Shown one piece after another: positions 54,866-64,000 of a stretch of DNA of 64,000 nt. The stretch comes from Pyrenopolyporus hunteri (lineage: Eukaryota; Ascomycota; Sordariomycetes; Xylariales; Hypoxylaceae), in the NCBI GenBank assembly GCA_902806595.1, contig CADCXC010000004.1, forward strand, positions 3,328,124-3,392,123, written 5' to 3'. The position numbers and the translations under genes are program-made. Below the pieces are notes generated by a model. The model was not told the origin of the DNA. It made no database searches and saw only the letters and a list, made by a program, of their open reading frames with translations. Numbering within the stretch: position 1 is the stretch's first letter; each line of letters opens with the position of its first letter.

Positions 54866-56108
54866 AATTTATATAAATTTATTTAAAATTTATTATTTAA
54901 CGTTAATTTTATTAAACGTATTTATATATTTTTCGAAAATTTAACTTTTAAAGTTTATTAATAAAAATTATATTTTTTTACATTTTCATTTTTTTAATAA
55001 ATCGATTTATTATTTTTATTTATAAACGACTTTTTTTAACGGTAAAATTCGCATTTATAAAAATTAATATTATTATTTTTTAAACGTATCGTTAAATAAT
55101 TTAAACATATATATATTTTTATTATCGAATATAAATTCGATATTTTTATCATTTAATATTCGATTATAATTATTATTTTAAAAATTAATTTATATTTTTT
55201 AATAATTTTATATTATTAATAAATATATCGATTATATTTAATATTTTTAATAATATCGTTATTTTCGATTAAAATATAATTTATTTTATAATAATATATT
55301 ATTTATTTTACGAATATCGTAATAGATTTTTAAATAATATTCGTTTTATTATTATTTTAAATTTAATTTAAATTTTTATTATTTAATTTATTAAGTTTAT
55401 AAATAAATTTATTAATAATAAATTAATTATAAACATCTTTTATATAAAATTTATATTATTTCGTTAAAATATATAATCGTAAAATAAAATAATAATTTTA
55501 TATTTTATTTATTTAAAAAATCTTTTATAATTTATTAAAAGAAATTATTAACTTTAATCGAATTAATATTTATCGAAGTTTTATTTTTTTAAAAACGAAA
55601 TTAAAAATAATATCGATAATAATAACGAAAAAATAATTTTAACATGAAAAGCGAAAGTATTTTTAATAATAAAATCGAAAATATTTATTAAATAATATTA
55701 TATTAATTAAATAATAATAATTAAATTAAAATATTCATTAAATATACATATAAAATTTACTTTTAAAAATATAAAATTAATAATTTAAATAAATATTTAA
55801 TAATAATTAATATTATTTTTTTAATATTTTTTTATTTAAAATAAAATCATTATTTTTATTTTTTTCGTTAAAAATTTAACGTAAAATCTTTTTTATTTTT
55901 TTTTATTTTATTTTTTTATTAAACTTTTAAAAATTTTCTTTATTAATTTTTTTAACTTTTATATTTTCTTTTTATAATTTAAAATTTTATTTTTACATGT
56001 CGAATTTTTTATTTTATTTTTTTTATTATTATTATAATTTAATTTAATAAAGTTTTTTTTATATTATTTAATTATATTTTAAAACGAATATAAATTTAAT
56101 AATAATAT
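54866..56108. other. AT-rich DNA, no gene seen
   Basis: RIP-mutated sequence following D2. A T-rich pyrimidine stretch (about 55855-56045) precedes the B LTR fragment. No open frame or repeat partner was recognised. Confidence 0.45.
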
Positions 56109-56235
56109 TAATTAATATACGTATAAATTAAAGTAAAAAATAACGATAAAAATAAATACGATATAATAAAATTAATATTATATAAAATGTTTAAAAAATT
56201 ATTTAATAAAGAAATTATAAAAAAATTTTTTATAT
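56109..56235 (-). repeat. Element B LTR fragment, reverse orientation
   Basis: It matches the reverse complement of about the last 130 bp of the B LTR, including AATACGATATAATAAAATTA. It is cut on the right by P4, and I could not find the remainder on the far side of P4. Confidence 0.6.
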
Positions 56236-57724
56236 AAGTATTATTATATATATTATTATATTTTATTATCGGGTTTTATTTATATTATTAATATATTAAA
56301 ATATATATTATATTTAATAACTTTATATATAAATCTACGTATAATTATATTAATATATAATATACATTTAATACCATTTTTAATTAATTTAATTTTATTA
56401 TATATATTATTATATATTTTATTATATTTTATTTTAAAAATAAAATATAAAAAATAAATTATTATTTTCGTTTTAATTAAACTTTTTAATAATATAAATT
56501 TTATATCGATATATGTTTTATTTTAAAAGTTATTCGAATATGTATTTAATTTTATATAAATGTTAAAAAGTATACGACCGTAAAGAAAAATTATATAATT
56601 ATTTCGAATTATTATTTATATTTTTAATATTTATATAAAATTAAATATATATTCGAATAACTTTTAAATAAAATATATATCGATATAAAATTTATATTAT
56701 TAAAAGGTTTAATTAAAACGAAAATAATAATTTATTTTTTTATATTTTATATTTTAAAATGAGTTTTGCTATTGGCACTCCCTCGTTTTACTATCGGGCC
56801 TTATTGGCACTCCCAATACATTAAAATACCTACCATATCTAACAACCCCACATACAAATCTACGTATAATCGTGTTAATACATAATGTACACCTTATGCC
56901 CTTTTTCAATTGATTCAATTCATATTCCACCATACATCCCGCCATATTCCATTATATCACCTATTCTAAGGATGCAAATTATAAAAATATCGCCAGTTTC
57001 GCGTCAATTAGACCAATGGTATAGGTTTCATATCGGTGCATGCCCTATTTCGAAAGCTATTCGAATATATACTCAATTCCATACGGGTGTCAAAGTGTAA
57101 GTGGTGGCCCGGGGTGCCCTTTGCGGTCGCATACCCTCCAGCACCTTTGACACCTTTGAATATATGTATGGAATTGACTTTATATTCAAATAACTTTTGA
57201 AATAGGGCATGCACCGATATGAAACCCATACCATTAGAAAGGTCTAATTGACGCGAAACTGGCGATGTATTTTTTATAATTTGCATCCTTAGAATAGGTG
57301 GGATATAATGGAATATATGGCGGGATGTATGGTGGGATGTATGTAATTGAATCAATTGAAAAAGTGTACCCGTACTCGGAGAGACTATCTGGTTTTGCTG
57401 CATTTTTGTATGAGAATGTGTTAGTGGGGCCGAGTACGGGGTGGGAGATGTACTTTTTGTATTGGGAGTGCCAATAAGGTCCGATAGCAATTTTAGGGAG
57501 TGCTAATAGTAAAACTCTTTAAAATAAGTGGAATATAATAAAATATATAATGAAATATATAATGAAAATTAAATTAATTAAAAAATATAAAGTATATATT
57601 ATATATTAATACGATTATATATAAATTTATATATAAAATTATTAAATATAATAAGTATTTTAATATATTAATAATATAAATAAAACTCGATAATAAAATA
57701 TAATAATATATATAATAATATTTT
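56236..57724. mobile_element. Foldback element P4, RIP-mutated, carrying P5
   Basis: P4 is in two parts (56236-56760 and 57526-57724), which join into one RIP-mutated P element of about 730 bp with one copy of the target site. The break lies in the segment that reads CTTAGAATAGGTGG in intact P5; P4 has TTTAAAAT then AAGTGG. P5 is thus a self-family insertion. Left P4 has ACGACCGTAAAG remnants of the central loop. Confidence 0.8.
56761..57517. mobile_element. Foldback element P5, intact and nearly free of RIP
   Basis: A 757-bp element with ends GAGTTTTRCTATTRGCACTC on both strands and an 8-bp target duplication TTTAAAAT (56753-56760 and 57518-57525). The outer repeats cover about 56761-56817 and 57456-57517. 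Inside them are two unlike subterminal segments. Inner arms (about 56902-57083 and 57180-57363) form a long inverted repeat around a GC-richer loop (GTGGCCCGGGGTGCCC). It carries no plausible transposase, so it is a non-autonomous foldback element or MITE. An 8-bp duplication fits the hAT superfamily, but the termini do not show the usual hAT CAG start, so the superfamily is open. Open frames at 56885-57100 (+) and 57008-57490 (-) fall in the arms and give similar peptides because the arms are inverted copies. Confidence 0.85.
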
Positions 57725-60469
57725 TATTTATATTATTTATATTATTTATATTATTTATATTATTTATATTAATATTTATATTATTTATTATATTATTTAT
57801 TATATAAATATTAAAAAAAATATTTATTTATTTATATTAAATTTAACGTAAAATTATTTTTAATTTAATAAATAATCGAATAAAAATTAAATTATAATAA
57901 AAACGTTACGAAATAATTTTAATAAAAAAATAAAATTTCGTTTTATTTTAAATTATTAAAATAATAATTTATATAAAAAAAATGTAAAATACTTTTAATA
58001 TAAAATTTAAAAAATTAAACGTTAATAAATATTTTTCTTTTATAATTAATTCGAATTTATTTTATATATAATATTTATTAAAAATATTTTTTATAATTTA
58101 ACGTTTTTATATTTATTATTATAAATTATTTATCTAAAAATAAACTTAAAATATTAATTATAAAATAAAACGTTTATATAATATAATTATAATATTAATA
58201 AATCGAAAAAAAACTTTTATAAATTAATTAAAAAATACGTTATTTTTTACGGAAATTATTTTGTTAAAAAACTTTATATTTATATAATTAATTCGTAATA
58301 AATTTAAAATTTTATCGAAAAGTAAATTCGATAAAAAATTTAAAAAAATTCGATAAAATAATTTAATATAAACGGAAAATTAATCGTATTATTAAAAAAA
58401 ATAAATATAAATAAAAACGAAAATAACGAAATTATAATTATTTTAAAAAGAATTTTTTATAAAATATTTAAAAAGATAATCGATATTTTATTATTAAGAT
58501 TAATTAATATAAATTCGATATATTTTAACTTCGAAATAAAACATTTTTCAATCGAAATTAAATTATAATTTATTAATTTCGATTATTATATCGATAAAAA
58601 TAAAGTAAAATTAATAAAACGTTATTTTCGTAATATAATATATAAACGATAATACCGTTATTTTTTTCGTATAATAAAAATAAAATAAATTAAATAAAAA
58701 TAAAAAAATAACCTTAAAATTAAATCGAAAATAAAAACTTTTAAATTTATAATATTTTAATAACGATATAATAATTACGTATAAATTTTTACGAAAATTC
58801 TAAAACGTTTTTAAAAAGATTCGATAATATCGAATTAAAAAATTTCGAATAATATTTTAAATATATACGTATATTATATTTTTTAAAGAAATTAAACTTC
58901 GAATTAAAAGTTAAATATTTTAAAAGTAATTTATCGATAATTTATTATAACTTTAAAAATAAAGTTAAAATTTATAAAATAATAATTAAAATTTCGAAAT
59001 AAAAAATTTTATTAATAATAATTAAAAACGTTAAATAATTAAAAATTCGTTACGATTTTATTATAATAAAATTATATTAAAAAATTTTTTACATTAAATA
59101 AACTTATACGAAATAATAATAAAATATAATTAATTTATTAAAAATATTATAATATTATAATTATAAAAAAATTATCGAAGAAATTATTACTTTCGTTTCG
59201 TTTATAATCGTTATTATAAATTAAAATATACGGTAATAATATATTAATTAAATTATAAAAATTTTACGGTTATAAACGTAAATATTATTTAAATAAATAT
59301 ATAAATAATAAAAAAATATTAATAAAAAAAACCTTACTTCGTAATTATATCGAAATAATAATAAAATTAAAATTAAAAAATTAATAAATTTAATTAAAAG
59401 TTTTTATCGATATAAATTCGAATTATAATTTAATTTATATTAATATAATTTTCGTAACGAAATAATAATATTTTATATTCGATAAATTAATTTAAAAATT
59501 ATATAAATCGAAAATTATTTTAATATAATTACGTATTATTATTAAAACGTTCGATTATTAAAAACGTCGTCGTTATATCGTATTTATTATAAATATAATA
59601 AATTAACATTTAAATTATAATATTATTTTTAAAATATCGTAATTCGATTATATAAACGTAATAATCGAAGTTTAAAAAACATTAAAAATATTTAAATAAA
59701 AGAAATATTAATTTAATAACCGAATATCGAAACTTTAATTATTTAATATATAATAATTAAAAAGCGGTAATAATTACTTTAATAAATATAAAAACCCGTA
59801 ATAATTATCGAAAAAATATTATATTTTATTATAAAATAATCGTAAAATATTTATAATAATATTAAATAAATATAATATTTTAACCGAAATATTCGATATA
59901 ATTAAAACGTCGATATTCTTCGATTATTAAAATTAAAACTACGTAATCGATTTCGAAAAAAAAAACTTTTTTCGATTTTATTTATTTTTTAATAAAAAAA
60001 ATTAAAAAAATTTAAAAAATACATCGATAATATATTCGTAAAAAATAAATTCGATTTTTCGTAATTTCGTAAAATTATTAATTTTATTTATATTTAAATT
60101 AAAAAAAACTTCGATTTTATATCGATTATAAAATATTAAATAAAATTATTTAAAAAAATTATATCGTTTTTTATTAATTAATAAAATAATTAATTAATCG
60201 AAACGAAAATATTTATAAAATTTAACTTAAAAAATATATTATCGATTTCGTATTAAAAGAAAAAATAAATAAAAATCGTTTTTAAAATTAAATATAATTA
60301 TTTCGAATATATAATTATATTATTTAATTTAATAAATATTTTCGCGATATTTTAAAATTATATTAATTAAATTTTATACGATTTTATAAATATTATTTAT
60401 ATTATATATGTAAAAATATCTTTATATATTTTAATAATAAAACGATATATTTTAATATATTTATATTAT
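57725..60469. other. RIP-mutated block between P4 and P6, no gene seen
   Basis: It begins with short ATATTATTT-type tandem repeats (about 57726-57805). About 2.6 kb of A-rich plus-strand sequence follows, with residual CpG and no open frame. The size and A bias resemble the interior of an LTR element mutated mainly G-to-A on the plus strand. No LTRs or second copy were found, so the identity is unknown. Confidence 0.4.
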
Positions 60470-61191
60470 AAATATTATTATATATATTATTATTTATTAT
60501 TATCGAATTTTATTTATATTATTAATATATTAAATAATTTATATTATATTTATATAATTTAATATTATGTTTTTTAATTAATTTAATTATATATATATAT
60601 TATATTTTATTATATATATATTTTATATTTTTCATTTTAAAGATATAAAATATAAAAATTATATCGTTATTTTCGTTTAAATTAAACTTTTTAATAATAT
60701 AAATTTTATATTAATATATATTTTATTTTAAAAATTATTTAAATATATATTTAATTTAAAAGTATAAATAATAATTTTAAGGGTAATTATATAATTCCTT
60801 TTAACGGTCGCATACCTTTTTAACATCGATATAAAATTAAATATATATTCGAATAATTTTTAAAATAAAATATACATCGATATAAAATTTATACCATTAA
60901 AAGGTTTAATTAAAGCGAAAATAACGATATAATTTTATATTTTATATTTTTAAAATAAATAAAATATAAAAATATATATAATAGAATGTATAATAGGAGT
61001 TATATATAATTTAATATATATAAGAAATTTAATTAAAAAATATATTTATATTCGAAGAGATTATTTAATTTATTATATTTTTTATGAAAATTCGTTAATA
61101 AAATCGAATAAAAGGTAGGAAATATATTTTTTATATTAATAATATAAATAAAGTTCGATAATAAAACATAATAATATATATAACAATATTT
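60470..61191. mobile_element. Foldback element P6, RIP-mutated
   Basis: A P-family copy of about 720 bp, with both ends recognisable (TTATTATTATCGAATTTTAT at the left, AAGTTCGATAATAAAACATA at the right). The centre keeps AACGGTCGCATACC (about 60804-60817), matching the P5 loop. It sits in AT-rich DNA with no clear target duplication by eye. Confidence 0.7.
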
Positions 61192-61777
61192 TATATTATT
61201 TTATAAAAATTAAAAAAATTAAAATTTTATACGAATTTTAAAAATTATAAATTTTATAAAAAATAACTTTTTAAAATTCGTTATTTTTTTACGACATCGA
61301 AATAAACGTAAGAAAAATACGAATTATTTTAAAATAACGAAAATTTCGTAACGTTTATAAAATTATAAATTTTTTAAATTTTACGAGATTTTATAAACAA
61401 TTTATTAAAAATTACTTAAAATAATCGTATTTTTAATAAAAATATTTAAAAGTAAAAATATATCGACTTTAAATTAATAATAAAATTACGAAAATTTTCG
61501 TAAAATTTAAAATAATATTCGTATAAACGTTAATTTTAAAATGCTTTAATATATAATTATTTATACGCGTAAAATCGACGTATCGATATAAATTATTAAA
61601 GTTATTTTATTATAATTATACGATAAAAATAATACCCGTCGTATTTATATCGAAAAAATTACGAAACGTTAAAATAAATTTTATTATTTTAAATATTAAA
61701 ATATTAATTATAATAAATATTTTCGAAAAATAACGACATTATATAATATATTTTAACGAAATAATAAAAATATATAT
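61192..61777. other. AT-rich DNA, no gene seen
   Basis: RIP-mutated spacer between P6 and G3, with closed frames and no partner in the window. Confidence 0.45.
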
Positions 61778-62443
61778 TTCGTACGAAATATTTAAAATAA
61801 TAAACTTTATAAAATAATTTATTATATATTATATTTATAAATTATATATTACGATTTATATAATTTATATATTTATATATATATTTATATTTTACGATTT
61901 ATGATGATATTTTACGATTTATTTTATATTATATATTTATTTAATTTTTATATATTTACGATTTATATAATTTTTATATTATACGATTTATATAATTTTT
62001 ATATATTTACGATTTATATTTTATATTTTATATTTTACGATTTATTCGATTTTTACATATTTATAATTTATATAATTTTTATATTTTGATTTATATATTT
62101 TTATAAATTTACGATTTATTAATTTTATATAATTTTTATATTATATCATTTATATAATTTTATAAATTTAAAATTTATATATTTACGATTATATATTTTT
62201 AATATTATACGATTTATAAAATTTTCATTTTATATAATTTATATAATTTTATATTTTAAAATTTATTTTTACATAAATATAATTCTTACCATTTTATTTT
62301 ATTTTTTTTAAAAATTTATATTTCTATTTTTTATATATTTTTATTCCCCGTAGTTTACGTAAAGCCGTAATAAAAAAATATATAAAAAAATATCGAAATA
62401 TAATTTTTAAAAATAAAAAATAAAAAAAAACCCGAAAAATTTT
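61778..62443 (+). mobile_element. Element G, copy G3
   Basis: A stand-alone G element of about 0.67 kb, from TTTCGTACGAAAT to CCCGAAAAATTTT. It lacks the 12-bp array. It has the ATACGATTTATATAATTTTT imperfect repeats (about 61850-62270) and the end hairpin block with the loop CCCCGTAGTTTACGTAAAG (about 62344-62362). The open frame at 61901-62089 is a translation of the repeats. Because G3 has no E sequence next to it, G is an independent unit. Confidence 0.65.
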
Positions 62444-62985
62444 AAATTATTTTAATTTATAATATATTATATAAAAAATAAAATTAAATTATCGTTAAAT
62501 TTATTAAATCGAAATTTTAATAAATTTTAATTTTAAAATAATTTATAAACTCGAAAAATAAAATTTAATAAATAATTTATTATAATGATTTAATTATAAA
62601 ACCGAAATAAAAAAAATTAAAAACTCGAAAAAAAAATTATTAATATTAATAAAAATATTCGAAAAAATTAAAAAAAATCGTAATTCGATTACGAAAATTT
62701 AATTAAATAAAAATAAAATAATTCGTAATTCGATTATAAAAATTTAATATAAGAAAAATAATATAATTTATAATTTAATTATAAAAATTTAATATAATAA
62801 AAATAAAATAACTCGTAATTTAATTATAAAAATTTAATTTAAAAATATAAAAAAAATCCGTAATTTAATTATAAAAATTTACTTTAAAAAAAAAATCTCG
62901 ATTTAATCGTAATAAAAATAATAAAATTAAAATAAAAATATTTTTATAATAAACTTTTAAATATTTTATTATAATATTATAATTT
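62444..62985. other. AT-rich spacer with a 45-bp tandem repeat
   Basis: Apart from the tandem repeat annotated separately (62660-62925), nothing was recognised between G3 and A8. Confidence 0.5.
62660..62925. repeat. 45-bp tandem repeat, about five units
   Basis: The motif CGTAATTCGATTATAAAAAT and its mutated forms recurs at 62679, 62724, 62769, 62814 and 62859, exactly 45 bases apart each time. Units differ by transitions. The period is a multiple of three, which would suit a coding repeat, but every unit contains stops on both strands now. Confidence 0.8.
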
Positions 62986-64000
62986 TAATTAAAAATTATT
63001 CCCGTAAAATAATATAATAACCTTCGATTTTTTTCGAATTTTACGATTATTTTTATAATTATATACCTTTTAATATAATTATTAATATAATTTTTAATAT
63101 AATTTTTAATATAACTTTTAATATAATTTTAATATAATTTCTAATATAGTTTCTAATATAATTTTAATATAATTTTTTAATATAGTTTTAATATCCCTTA
63201 ATTTTTATAAATTATCCGTACTATTTTTTCGAAAAGTCGTCGCGAGAAACCACTTTATACCATCTTTCGATAAAACCGTCGCGAAAGATTACTTATACCA
63301 CTTTCGAAAAAACCGTCGTGACTACCTTTATTACCTTTTTAAAAGCCGTTACGAAAGTTTACCCTTACCATCTTTAAAAAGCCGTCGCGGTAACTATTCG
63401 TATAACTTTTTATACTTAGTTTTAAATATATAATTCGAAAAATTTTTCGAAAAATATTACGAAAAATAAAATCGAATTAAAATTAAATCTATATAATTAA
63501 ATTTATATAATTAAATTTATATTTATAATTAAATCTATATTTATAATTAAATTTATATTTATAATTAAATTTATATTTATAATTAAATTTATATAATTCG
63601 AATTTTTAAAAATAAAATTATACGTTAAATTAAAATTAAATTTATTTAATTCGATTTATTTAATTCGATTTATTTAATTTAATTTATTTAATTTAATTTC
63701 TTTAATTCGATTTATTTAATTTAATTTATTTATTCGATTTATTCAATTTAATTTATTTAATTCGATTTATTTAATTCGATTTTTTAAATCGAATTATACG
63801 TTAAATTAAAATTAAATTTATATAATTAAATAATTTAATTAATAAAATCGTTTATTAAAATATAAATAATTTTAAATATAATAATTATAATATATATATA
63901 ACGATTTTATTAATTAAATAAAAAAATATACGAATCGTTACGCGAAATATATACGCGGTTAATTAATGTAACGTAACGTAACGTAAGCGTTATTAATATA
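62986..64000 (+). mobile_element. Family A repeat, copy A8, cut by the window end
   Basis: It starts TAATTAAAAATTATTCCCG and has all A modules up to the ACGTA array (TAACGTAACGTAACGTAAGC, about 63969-63988). The T-rich tail lies beyond the window. The minisatellite block (about 63205-63400) is well preserved, with several AAACCGTCGCGAAAG-type units. It is about 60 bp longer than A1 up to the same point because its arrays are longer. Confidence 0.7.

Noticed and set aside
57008..57490. 160-codon minus-strand frame in P5
   Set aside because: It covers one arm and the loop of a palindromic non-coding element, overlaps an opposing frame with the same peptide, and resembles no transposase.
61901..62089. 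62-codon open frame in G3
   Set aside because: Low-complexity translation of A/T tandem repeats.
1..64000. Mitochondrial or plasmid origin suggested by the extreme AT content
   Set aside because: C and G remain as CpG, copies differ by transitions, and LTR retrotransposons and MITE-like elements are present. No mitochondrial genes are seen.

Overview
This window is a gene-free, extremely AT-rich block of what is most likely a filamentous ascomycete genome. The evidence is a dense pile of repeat copies that differ almost only by C-to-T and G-to-A changes, with stop codons in every frame. This is the signature of repeat-induced point mutation (RIP). Most remaining cytosines sit in CpG. I found no intact protein-coding gene. 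The few open frames are short, low in complexity, and fall inside repeats. No species can be named from the sequence.

Layout, from base 1. (i) 1-12067 is a nest of LTR retrotransposons. The 3' end of element B (2919-3615, resuming at 11929-12067) carries two divergently oriented copies of element C. One is a minus-strand copy at 1-2918, whose 5' LTR is 2648-2918. The other is a full copy at 3616-11928 with LTRs of 270 and 269 bp. Two copies of a short repeat, family A, sit inside the full C copy in opposite orientations. (ii) 12068-20160 holds another A copy and a long decayed repeat, D, interrupted by foldback element P1. (iii) 20163-23112 holds repeat E, split by a clean insertion of the tandem-repeat-rich element G. 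(iv) 23113-30928 is LTR element F, with two 260-bp LTRs and the target duplication AAAAT. (v) 31297-33980 is one A copy carrying two further A copies. (vi) 35380-41487 is LTR element B, with LTRs of 216 and 212 bp. (vii) 42339-45388 holds truncated A and G fragments, then foldback element P2. P2 carries a 392-bp tRNA-derived SINE-like insertion with an 11-bp target duplication. (viii) 45397-49421 is unassigned RIP-mutated DNA. (ix) 49422-53579 holds G and E in reverse, a long 12-bp satellite array, and an A copy split by P3. (x) 53580-60469 holds a deleted D copy and P4. P4 carries P5, a 757-bp foldback element with almost no RIP damage. (xi) 60470-64000 holds P6, G3, a 45-bp tandem repeat and an A copy cut by the window end.

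The window can be read as a stratigraphy. Old LTR elements took later insertions of A, E/G, P and a SINE, and nearly all were mutated. P5 escaped, so it is either younger than the last round of RIP or was never a RIP target. The most notable items are P5 and its RIP-mutated relatives, the SINE with an RNA polymerase III promoter, and the composite families A and E/G, which I do not recognise as any described element. All repeat relationships were found by eye. Boundaries are tight where target duplications are quoted and approximate elsewhere.
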